Part shown: positions 1 through 11,100 of the stretch, piece by piece
How the letters are laid out: the number at the start of each line of letters is the position of its first letter
Numbering within the stretch: position 1 is the first letter of the stretch
Origin: Marchantia polymorpha subsp. ruderalis
Lineage: Eukaryota > Streptophyta > Marchantiopsida > Marchantiales > Marchantiaceae
Assembly: GCA_037833965.1 (NCBI GenBank)
Contig: AP031351.1
Location: 26,176,501 to 26,240,500, forward strand
DNA length: 64,000 nucleotides
Direction: 5' to 3'
Made by a program: the position numbers and the translations under genes
The notes under the pieces: generated by a model
What the model saw: only the letters and a program-made list of their open reading frames with translations
What the model was told of the DNA's origin: nothing
Database searches by the model: none

Positions 1-1030
1 ATCGCGCCAATAAGCTTCTTAAGGGACTGACTAGCTTTAATTTGCCCAATCACTTTGAATTTCAGTGCTGTAGATCCGTATCGTTTCCAGGTCCCGGCAA
101 CTTGATTTCCCTCGAATCTCCAGCACTCGATTGATTGAAAGGTATATAATTGAACGGAATTCGACTTCTCAGAAACTTTCTAGATCGGGTATGAACGAAT
201 TTTGAGCAAATTCTACTTCGATGATAAGCCTGCCGAACATTGCAACTTCTCGACTGGTACTAATAGAAACGTCGGTAAATGATATACAGCAGCTGAATCG
301 ACGGACGCTAACGATGTCTCGGCGTAACAAGAGTGGACTGGACTGGAGACCGCGAAGATCAGAGCTGTAAAGCAATTAGACATTTAGTGGGAAAGGTAGC
401 AAAAGCTGCGATCATTTGCTCATGTTTCCTGTGGTTGATAGGTTTGAAATGTCAGCTGACGGTTGTAGTTTGGTTGCTGGCTGGCTCTCCTTGAATGAGG
501 CACATGCGATGCTAGAGAACTGACTTGCCCAGAGGCAGTTTACAGTCCTTGGCTGACTCGCTGTCTTGAAACAACTCGAAACTTGGAACATGTCGGACCT
601 CCCAACACTGGCATTGCATTACTTTACTTTCTTCATCCACTTCCACGTACTCTGAGAGCTGGTACACAGCAGCGGCTTACTCATGTTCTTCAGATGAAGT
701 GCAAGTACATTATCTGGATTCCGTTCCGCATAAGTTAGCCAGGTACATTTTTCATTCAGGTTTCCTTTCAGTTTATATTCTGTTTATAAGAATATCTAAA
801 TAGTGTAGCCTCCCGGTTTAAGCGCGCACCCGTTTCATTACCATTATTTTAGTTATCATTTTTATTTAGTTCAACATGTCATGTTGGACGCAAGGTTGGA
901 GACTTTTTGCATTTAGAGTGACCTTCCTTTTCTTTGAAAGTATTCAAACAACTTTCTAAGATTATACACTTTTAGTTCAAACTCTTATAGAACTTCAAAG
1001 CAAAGCAACTCATACTCTATATTTAGTGAT
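1..1030. other. Intergenic, no gene seen
   Basis: No reading frame here resembles a known protein, and no splice-consistent exon chain was found. The composition is mixed. A+T content rises after about 780, toward the start of the HMG-box array. The longest open frames are short and have no recognisable motif. Confidence 0.5.
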
Positions 1031-3400
1031 AGAGAAGAAGCAAGAGTAAGATAAGTCTTTGTCACCTTACAACAAGCAAAAGCAGTTCGATGAAGAGTAC
1101 AAACCTAACCACGGAAAAGACCACCGACTATCTTCTTCATCTTTCTTCATGAATTAAGGAGGTTGTTTAAGGAAAATCACCAAACTTCAAGGGTGGCGTC
1201 TTGGTTGGCATAGCTGCTGGAGTAGAGAAATGAAAAGATATGTCTCAATTCAAAAAGACTCTTTGCATTTACAAGCCTCAACGGAAGAAGCAAGAAGACA
1301 ATAAGTCTATGGTTTCGTACAACAAACAAAAGTAGTAAGATGAAGGGGAGTACTTGAATCAATAGAAGAGGCCACCATCTCTCTTCTTCATCTTTCTTGA
1401 TGAGTTAAGTAGGTCGTTTAAGGAAGATCATCTAGAGGCCAAGGGTGTCGTCATGGTTGGCAAAGTCAAAAGAAAGAATTGGATAGACATGTCTCAGTTC
1501 AAATAACTCCATACATTGACGAGACTCGACAGAAAAAGTAAGACTACAATAAATCTTTGTCAACTTACAACAAACAAAAGTAGGACGATGAAAAAAATGA
1601 TCTAAATCAACCAAAGATATCATCAACAAACTTTCTTTATCTTTCTTGATAAGTTAAGTAGATCGTTTAAAGAAAATCATCTGATGAAAAAAATGACCTA
1701 AATCAATCCAAGAGATTATCAGCAACCATTTTTATCTTTCTTGATAAGTTAAGTAGATCGTTTAAAGAAAATCATCCCAAGTCCAAGTGTGTCGTTGTGA
1801 TTGGCAAACATAGAGGAGAGAAATGAAAAGACATGTGTGAATTTGAGAATGCTACCTACATTTACAAGTCTCAACAAAAGAAGTCTTTGGCAGCTTACAA
1901 CAAGCAAAAGCAGAACGATGAAAGTACATCCAAACTAACTCAAAGATATCATCTATTGTCTTCTTCATCTTTATTGATGACTTAAGAGATCGTTTAAGGA
2001 AGATTGTTTCAAGGCCAAAGGTGTCGTCATGATTGTTCAAACCAAAGGAGAGAAATGGAAAGACATGTCTAAATTCAAGGATTTTTTCTACAAGATTCAA
2101 CAAAAGAAGCAAGATTACGATAAGTCTTTGTTAGCTTACAATAAGCAAAACTAAGACGATGAAAAAAACAACCTGAATCAATGAAAGAGTCCACCAACTT
2201 CTTTCTTCATCTTTTTTGATGAGCTAAGGAGGCTGTTGAAGTAAGATCATCTCTAGGCGAAGGATGTCGTCGTGGTTGACAAAGCTAGAGGAGAGAAATG
2301 AAAAAATATGTATAAATTTAAAGTGAGAAGCAAGAGTATGATAAGTATATGTCAGCTTACAACAAGCAAAAGCAGAATAGTGAAGAGTACAACCCGAACC
2401 AACTCAAGAGGCCACCAACTAGCTTCTTCATCTTTCTTGATGAGTTGAGGTTGTTTAAGTAAGATCATACCTAGGCCAAGGATATTGTTCTGGTTGACAA
2501 AGCCAAAGAAGAGAAATTGAAAAACATATCTGAATTTTATAAGGCTTTCTCCATTAACAAGATTCAACAGAAGAAGCAAGAGTACATTAAGTCTATGTTA
2601 GATTACAACAAGCAAAAGCAGTACGATGAAAAGGAAGGGTTGAACCAACGGAATAAGACATCAACTCCCTTCTTCATCTTTCTTGATGAGTTAACAAGTT
2701 CGTTTAAGTAAGTTCTTTTCAAGGTCAAGGTTTCATCGTTGTCAAAATCAGAGTTGAAAAAAAAAAAATTAATTTGAGGAGGCTATTTATATTGACAAGA
2801 CTCAACAGAAGAGACAAGAGTACGCTAAAGTTATATCAGTTTACAACAAGCAAAACCAGGACGAAAAAGAGAAAGATGCTAACGAACGAAAGGGACTATC
2901 AACTGACTTCTTCATCATTCTTTATGGTTTAAGGAGTTCGTTTAAGGAAAATTATATTGAGTCTAAAGATGTCGTTGTGGCTAGCAAGGCCAAAGGGGAG
3001 AAATGGAAAGACATGTTTGAATTCAAAAAGTCTCGCTACATTGACAAGTTTCAACAGAAGAAACAAGATTACAACAAGCAAAAGCAAAACAATGAAGAGT
3101 ACCATTCGAACCAGCTCAATAGACCATCAACGAACTATTTTTTCTTTCTTGATGATTTAAGTAGATGAATTAAGGAAGATTATATTGAAGCCAAGTATGT
3201 TGTCGTGGTTAGCAAAACGGGAGGAAAGAAATGGAAAGACATGTCTGAATTTGAGAAGTCTTCTTACATTCACAAGGCTAACAGATTAAGCAAGAGTACA
3301 ATTAGTCTACGTCTGTCTACAACAAGCAAAAGCAAGACAATGAAGAGTAGTACCCAAATCAACTGAAGAAACTACCAACTGTCTTAACTTCTTCTTCTTC
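1031..3400 (+). pseudogene. Tandem array of decayed HMG-box units
   Basis: The + strand repeats one protein module about every 220-250 bp (about 80 codons). In order it reads: RPPxxFFIFLDEL, then RSFKEDH, then a GKAKGEKWKDM-like stretch, then a Y-x-DK-x-QQKKQEY helix, then a YNKQKQ-DEEYNPNQ linker into the next RPP. This is the plant HMGB-type HMG box, including the aromatic pair and the conserved Trp of the KW motif. FFIFLDEL anchors occur near 1135, 1385, 1650, 1730, 1960, 2210, 2430, 2680, 2910 and 3145, with a worn one near 3385. A partial unit (about 1031-1118) leads the array. Every unit carries stops or frame breaks. The longest open pieces are 2517-2711 and 2977-3168. Known plant multi-HMG proteins carry three boxes, so nine or ten in a row is unusual. 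No intact parent gene is in the window. I infer a non-coding relic, although an expressed short piece cannot be excluded. Confidence 0.85.
1587..1779 (+). repeat. 96-bp tandem duplication inside the HMG array
   Basis: Positions 1587-1682 and 1683-1779 are near-identical copies. Each begins GATGAAAAAAATGA and runs through the FFIFLDEL-like anchor to the RSFKENH-like end. This local duplication is shorter than the 220-250 bp unit and adds a second anchor without the rest of the box. Confidence 0.8.
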
Positions 3401-5742
3401 TTGTATGTGATGCTCTTTTAGCTAAGCACAAAAATTTTTGGCAAAAAATACATGTGATTATATTATTGCAAATTATTTTGAGTTGATGTAATCAATGATA
3501 ACATGTGTACATCTAAATAAGTCTAATACCGAATGGTATACCAACATACAAACTTGGTCTAAGTGATTAGATCAAATGCTTCATTGAAGATGACTTTATT
3601 CAAATTCATAAGACTGGTTATATGTGTTAATACATAGAAATTTAAATCATAATTTCAAGAATTTTCTTGGAAAAAATAGTCTAAAGGTAAAAAAACTGTC
3701 AAACGATAAAAGTTTCAATTTGATAAAGTGACACTGGAACAATTTTATGAGTATAATGTAAAATTGAACGTCTAACTTTCGAATGTCACATCATCGTAGG
3801 CGTATGTGTCAAGTACTCTCTCTCTCTCTCGTGCAGCAGGTTTTATTGCAATGTCCTGCTTCTGAATCTGTGATCCAAGTTCTTACAACCTACCAGCAAA
3901 AGTTGCCAACATGAAAATCCATCAGAAGGTTGGAACACGTGAGAGCCTAACCACTCAGAAAGAACTGTATCCGGATGAAGTGTCGGCGAGTCGCGCTTCA
4001 CATAATCTGCTACGGTCTGAGCTGTCCTGCCATGACAAGACGAGCCGAGGTACGAGAGCAAGGAAAGATCAGAAATTCAGAGATGGCGAGGTCCGACCGT
4101 CGTCACGGATCCCAGCAGAAGACCAGACCCAGGTATCATACTTCCCTCCAGCGGCAGTAGGCCGATGAGCAAATGTCGTGGGGGAGATTCGAGCAACGTG
4201 ACGTGTAGGAGGCATTATGTCAACACGAGGCAGGGTTTAAAAGAACAAAATTTACCCGAGGAGTGACCGATTCGAAGAAACTGTCGAAGGAAGCACCCTG
4301 CGGGTGACAAGCGAAATTGCATTCCGATGATGATGAGATCAGGCGTAGGCAAGACGACGGAGCATGGATGCGAAGGGGAGTCGAGGATACAGGACAAAGG
4401 CTCGGGCGATCGATCTGATCGGATGAAGCATGTCACGGAGCTGAAGAGCAAGAGGACAGTGCTGGCGAGCGCATGTCTCCATCCAGCGCGCTCTGCGGCC
4501 ACCCTGAGCTCGGAATTCTGCATCCAGCTTTGGGTTCCTGCTTTCTGGCGCCGCCATTTGTGCCATGCAGCGCCTGTGACCATACACGACACAACACGAG
4601 CTCCAGTCTAGCCAATCGTAGCTTGTAATGTATGAGCTCGAACAGAACCAAGACCTCTTGGTACAAAACGCTTCGCCGGCTACTACCATCCTCGCCCTGC
4701 ACGCTCACTTCTCACGAGACCCGGACCCCGAAACTTCGTACCTCTGAGATGTTGGTGCCTCTGCACCGCAACCTCTGTCACCATGCCATCTGAGACTCAA
4801 CAGTGCACATAGAGTGTGATCCACGTCGGCAGTAGCACCACCGCGATTCATGAGAGGGTCTGGGAGAGATCCTCAGTGAAGAATTCTGGCTAGTGATCGA
4901 GAGTTCTCGTCTTCGTTCCTTTGATGACAATAAAATTGCCACACCACTTGTTTAAAGATATTCTCAGTTAGCTCCGCTTCGTTAGTCGTAGGTGCTGTTG
5001 TCTTAAGGCTATAAACTCGGTCCAAATTGCGAGGGCGTGTGTCAATTTTGGTGCAATGGCCAGCGACAAACATGTTACTGCCGGAAATAGTTTGAGGTTT
5101 CCAGTTCAGAACTGAGCTTGCCCGAGGTACGAAGGGAACTGCAGTCAAGGGAGTAAATGGAGGACTTTCCTGACTCGAATACTGAGCACGCTCTCGCTGG
5201 ATGGGATTGCATTTGTCTTTCCACAAGGAGCGGGGTTTTGATCACATACCTCTGAGGCTTTGTTGTTTTGTTGCTTTGTTGACCGGTCACACTCCAGAGA
5301 CCGGCTCACCTGAAAGAAATGTCCAGGTGGTTGAAAAATGGAATTTGATTGCATGATGACGGTGTGAGCTGAGCTTTGCTTGTGTGTGCTGCTGAAGGAA
5401 ATGCAGTGGGCTTCGAGACTTCTTACGACAATCAGAATCGAGGCGAGCTTCTGGGCCGTCATTGCCATGCAACCCTTAGGATCCAATTTTGCCAAAGATG
5501 GGACTACCACTTGAATTTGAAGGAGAAACTGCCGGAGGCGTATGTGATGGTATGATCGGTGTTCTAAGGTTCTTCAGAAAGTGCAGGAATCAGGCTAACT
5601 GCAGACCTTTGTACAGGCTACGAAGGCCGTGTGATACAAAGAATCTGAAAGAAGCGGAGAGGTCATTTCGAAGAGTAGTAGGAGAAGAGCAGTCGTGGAG
5701 AGTCATCTCGTGCTGCCATACCACTAGCAAGGATCCAGTACC
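3401..5742. other. Intergenic, likely upstream region of the zinc-finger gene
   Basis: Positions 3401-3780 are A+T-rich, and a short CT run lies near 3818. From about 3840 the base composition becomes balanced and many overlapping short frames open on both strands. None has a recognisable domain, signal peptide or splice-consistent partner. The most likely reading is a promoter or 5' untranslated region of the downstream zinc-finger gene, or an untranslated transcript. Confidence 0.4.
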
Positions 5743-5932
5743 ATGTCTCGGCAGATTCAACAACACGAGAATGCTCTGAGCCGAGGCCACTGGACTATGA
5801 CAAACATGGGTCCGAGCCCGAGCTGGAGCTGTTCAACAGGTCTCGCACCTGGCGGCGCAGTGGTGTTCAACGACAGCAACTGGGGAGGTGACGAGTCGTC
5901 ATCCTCTGGGGAAGTCCGAGCTTTCGCCGAGG

Positions 5933-6241
5933 ATGCTGTCCACCTGCTGCTGCAGTGGACAATGGCCGCCGCGCTCTTACACTTGCAGCTTTTGCCGAAG
6001 GGAGTTCTGCACAGCCCAGTCCCTGGGAGGGCACATGAATGTCCATCGCCTCAAATGCGCCGAGGCCAATGAGGTGGCTCTCCATCTCCATCTCCGGCAC
6101 CACCAGACGCTCGCACCTGCTCCTCCTCCCTGCCGATCTCGCCTAGAGGCAGCGGCAGCATCAGTTCCGTCGGAGCACGAGAATCTGGACCTGGAGCTCA
6201 GACTCGGAACTAGTGATTCCTTCCCGTATGCGACTGACTGA
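5933..6241 (+). CDS. SUPERMAN-type C2H2 zinc-finger repressor
   Basis: This is a single-finger transcription factor of the SUPERMAN/RABBIT EARS/KNUCKLES type, likely a nuclear repressor. The frame reads [15 protein letters not shown], then the plant finger helix [11 protein letters not shown] (a variant of QALGGH), a spacer rich in H, A and P, and the C-terminal EAR motif LDLELRLG before the stop. The zinc ligands are Cys-x2-Cys and the two His of the helix. The first ATG in this frame is 5933, giving 102 residues. An in-frame TGA lies at 5798-5800. The neighbouring +1 frame has an ATG at 5743 and a plausible acidic, Ser-rich N-terminus that ends near the WPPRSY block. A TGCTGCTGCAG acceptor-like site ends at 5954-5955. 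The true N-terminus may therefore come from another exon, or the locus may carry a one-base frameshift. The finger and the EAR motif are certain; the start is not. Confidence 0.85.
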   Translation: MLSTCCCSGQWPPRSYTCSFCRREFCTAQSLGGHMNVHRLKCAEANEVALHLHLRHHQTLAPAPPPCRSRLEAAAASVPSEHENLDLELRLGTSDSFPYATD

Positions 6242-8124
6242 CCGTGAATCAAGATCATAGGACGACGTCACATCACGAGTCGAGAATCTGAGTTTTCGTT
6301 CCATGTATACAAGAGCGTTGTCGCCGGCCATCGTCGGTGACCGGTCTCTTGTCATTTCTTCTCATACGTCCAGTAATGAGCTACGAAGTTTTCATGTTCC
6401 TCTGTACAGCCCTTGTCATTGCGAGTCTCCGGCGATTTCCATTCTCCGTTCTGCCTGATAGATCCTTGAATCTTGCGATAGATCATTTCCGATGACAAGC
6501 TGTGAAGAATCCTTCGCTCTCCTTTTGTTCGTTCGTATTCGTAGACCGGTGGAATGACTCTGACAAGGTTTCTTAAAAATCTCGCTCTCTGATTGTATGA
6601 ATCCCCTGAAGACTTTGCTTGAGTTTATATCGTGTTGTATGTTTCATCCTCACTGTCATGACAACACTTCCGAATGAATGGATTTCTTGCCCCAGAAGTC
6701 TTAGAAGGAATCCAGTTCAGGGAGTATCGTTCACGGTCCTTGCCCGAGGGCAATACTTCGGTACCTCGAGCCGAGCAGGAATGCCTATACAGTATTTGGA
6801 CATGTCAAGTAGTGTCCTCTCCCACGTTTGACAAAGAGTATTGTGAATTAGCGTTATTTTATCATCTGTAGTATCATAAAAAAATACACGTTCCGTAATT
6901 TTACATACTTTAGAGATCAAGTGATCTATAAATAACGTTTAAGTAACATATATACGTTACAAGGCGTGCTATTTTGTAATATTATTTTTCAATCAAAAAA
7001 ACTATATATCAAACAGTATAAACTAAAAGGTAATTAAGAGAAATACAAATGTATTCGCTTCAGTTCAAGACATATGATATCGTTATCATCCTATTTATTT
7101 GTGACATGTTGGTTTGAGTACTATGAATATAGTTTTCATATTTATTTATTTATATTATTATCCTTTTCAATAATTCACATATCTAGAGCAGCGACCTTAT
7201 GTTGCCCGAAGTACGTGTACATATACATTGAATATCTTTAGTTATAATTCACTTTTAGAATAATCTTTTTGACTTTGACATCTATCACTGTCAATATATG
7301 GTATATGGCGAAATAAAATGAGTGTTAGGGACAAGGAAAAGCTACAGAATGAAGGTAGACAAGTTTTAATGCACATTGGAAAATTTCAAGTGTGTGGGAA
7401 ACGGCCTCGCGCATCCGTGAACATATGTTGCGGGTTGTCCTTCAAGAGTCAGATATTATCATTTACATCTCATTGAATACAAGACCCTCTAATAGAAATC
7501 AGGTGGAAATGAGGGGAGGTTTATATTGCAAATCCTGCCACAGTTTGCAAGTCCAGAACGGTGTAGAGAAACGTGCAGTCCAGTGGGGGCGAGACATCCC
7601 CCTGTTCGAACTCCCAGTCATCTGTCAGTCCGGGGAAACCATCTTATAGTTGGGAAGGACACGGAACCTTCGTTCAGGATGGCAAGACTTCTAGTCATCA
7701 CCAGAACGGATTCGAGCTATAGGGTCTTTTAGGAAGATGTGCTCGGTCAACCAGTGAGAATCCTGTCCACCTTCAGTGTTGGGCTGTATGAAGGTCCAAG
7801 TGACGAAATTCCTCTATGGCCTGCCTCACATCACTGCAAATTTCTGATGGAGTGCTTAGTGAGACCGGCTGAAAAGGCGTGTCGTGAACGTAGTTGCAGT
7901 GTCCAATTTCAAAGATGGACGAATTCACTTCCGCCCTATACTAGTGAGAGTTATGCATATTTACGTTATATCGAGAAATCTATCGTACATAATGGTCTGG
8001 GTCTCCGAGCGTGATAACGATCAGTGCCTGCTACAAACTGCAGCTCGGAGTGTTACAATGAAACCCTCTGAATACGGATCGTCTCCTTCTTTTAGGAGCA
8101 TCTCCTCCGTAAACCCTGTCTGTC
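6242..8124. other. Intergenic between convergent genes
   Basis: This region holds the 3' side of the + strand zinc-finger gene and the 3' side of the - strand primase gene. About 6880-7380 is A+T-rich. Short frames at 7392-8000 have no recognisable domain. No terminator or RNA gene could be supported. Confidence 0.5.
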
Positions 8125-11100
8125 TCACCAATTAAGCGAGGGTCTTGACGCCATCTCCTGCAGTTTCGCTCGATGACTGCTCTCCAGTTCGGCCTGGCCA
8201 CGACGTTCAATTTTGAGCCCATGTATAATGACAGCGTCCAGGAAAGCGCATGAACCATTCAGGAACATTCTAGAAAATTCGGGTAGAGAACACTCACCTT
8301 GTTAGTTCGCGCGAGAGGGTCCAGAAAAGATTGTTTGAAGTACTGTATCGAACTTGCAAGCGACGTTCTTTCCCAGTCTGAGAGAAAAAAGATTCAAAAC
8401 TTTTTACAGCATCAGTGAAATTGGTACACTGTCTTGTCACATGCTGTTATAATGATGGTGGTGAGGAGTAAACAAGGACCCCCAAGTACAAGGCAAACCC
8501 AACTAGGATCTAAGTGGAAATCACCTTTCTGCTTTTGCCCCGATGCAGTGTCGTCTCGGTTGAGTTCGTCCATTAGCTGCACGTCACAACAGCAGCAGAT
8601 AAACATCCAAGATCAATGAAATAAAAGAGAAGGTCTTTGCAATCCTACTTCAGGCAAATTCGTGAAAGCTTGAAGCTCAGTAAAAACTGTACTGGTAGGT
8701 AGTGCGTACTATCCGACCGGACGAGTCTAACTCGCGTACCTGCGGTAAAGTTGGAACTTGCATAGGGTTGAATGCTTCACAGTTGTTTGGATCAATGGGC
8801 ACACAAACACGACCTGCAAGGGAAGATAGTTTTCCAATTATTATGAACAAGGCATCGTGGAAGCTGATGCACAACAGGACAAAACTCTAGCCAACAGGTT
8901 GCGAGTGAAGGACGGTGTCCTGTACGATGAACAAAGACTTTCTTTCTGGGCCCTAAAAGGTGAGAAATGTCCACAGTAAGGAGGAATGTTCTTCCTTCTT
9001 CGTCAAATGGAATAAAGAGACAGACGAGCATCTTCACAATTGCACGTATATGGATATAAACAAGAGAGATGTATGGACTGAACAGACAGACGTCGCACCT
9101 GTTTTTGGATGCACACAGAACGGTGCTTTCAGAAGATGATTCATGTGTTTTGAAACCTGGATTGGGAACATGGTGAAGTAAATACTTCGGCACGACAATT
9201 ATGCTTCCATGGCCATATAGAACTACTAGTCAACCAGAATCTACTGGATACTGCATATGGTTGTATACCTCCATGTCCAGTCTTGGATAAGTGTAAGCGA
9301 AGACAATCTCCTCAACACAACGCCTCAAAACTTGGCCCTGCTATTCAAAGGTCAATACAATATCAGGTACCCGCATTCAATCGCTGCTTACTAGCATGAA
9401 GGATGACACGGTCTTCAAAGGTCGCAGTAGAGCTCGACTAGCAACGAATTTCGAATGCAGTAATGGATTTCCTCCTGACTCAATGACAGCATTTCTTGTT
9501 AGAAACAGTCAACACTTTGATTTGTAGCTTTGTTTCTCAAATGCCTGCGTTTAACTTCGTATTTGGCAGGATTACAACTTCGCCTTCAAGCTACTCAAGA
9601 AATTTACCTTCGATTTACCCTGTTCCAAGAGCTGCTTTAACTGCTTCCAACGCTTCGAATTAACTTCGTCTTTGGATGGCAAGGATGAATGCCATTTGTT
9701 ACGCATTTGCGAACGCACAGCTGTAGCCAACAACACAAAACAGTTTAATTGTGATAGTAAAATTTATTTCCAATCAGGATAGAGAGTTCTCACTGGCTGA
9801 AGATGAAGACATTTATCATCTTTGGAGACATCATCATCGACCAAAGAAAAATAGTAGCAAGAAGAACTCACACTCATCTGGAACCATGTCTAGAACCTTC
9901 CCAAAGTTTTGTTCTGAAGCCAGTAAACTTTGGTTGAGAAGTATTTTTTCCTCGAAATACTGCTTCAGCACTTCAGTATAAGCCCTCCTGGAATTTAGGC
10001 ACATCATGGGGTCATTATTGCATCTTGAACGAAATGAAGGATATAAGGTGCAGATGTATGTGCACGTGACACTCACAACAATTTCCAAATTTTCAGGATG
10101 TCTTTGCTCCATTTCATGAATGTAAAATGGCAACAGTTTCCAAATTTTCAGGATATCTTTGCTCCATTTCATGAATGTAAAATGGCAACGGTAAGTAATC
10201 AGCGTCAAGTGCAGGATAGCATCTTCCAGAATGTTGAACTAAGAATAATCACCTCGTGTGAGTTAGATATCTTACAGTAGAGATGGGTGAAGTGCTGGTC
10301 CCGTGAGTGCTACCTTCTTTCCATTCATCTCGCTTCCCTTCAGGAGCAATATTCAGTTTAAGTTAGTACAATGTACAGACTTCACTGTGCAAAAATGTCA
10401 GTACATAGAGAATGGTGCGAAATCGGGAGGGAAGGTCACAAACCTTACACACGCGAAAGTAGTCCGCAATCGAAGATCTTTGCTCGTTGGTCAGTCTGCA
10501 GCGAGGTGAAGGCCAATTCCTTGTTAGACGTCACACAATGAATCCAAAGTAAGCAGAATTTAATCTGGATTCCATTGCCTGATAGCCATGATGGCTCCGA
10601 AGGCATGTACAGCCTTGTCAGTCCTAATCAGGTTTGTGAGGCATGTACGGCCTCACAACTACAACTAGTTACAACTACGTTACATTAGTTACAACTAGTT
10701 ACAACAACAATTATTTACAACTACGCTGCTCACAGTACTTCTAATGCAAGGTGAGGTAAGAATACTTTCATACAACTCGTACTTACAAAAGCATACTATT
10801 CTAGAAGAGGTGATTGTGTCACCTGCGGGCCCTTGGATCACAGACCCAGCAATGAACACCACGACGACCACTGTAAACCCACAGTATGTGCTCAAAGCCA
10901 AAGTCATCTGCAGGAATGATTGTCCTCAATGAGTGAAACTTCTTTGTTACCCAAGATTCGTGGAAGTGATACGACGTAAGCTTGACATTGTTGACAAGAG
11001 GAAGGCTAAACGAGCCCCAGTCTAGAGAATATTGGGTCAAAGTCAATTATCCGCACGGGGTTCTAAGAACACCACGAAACAAAACAAAACAAAACAAAAC

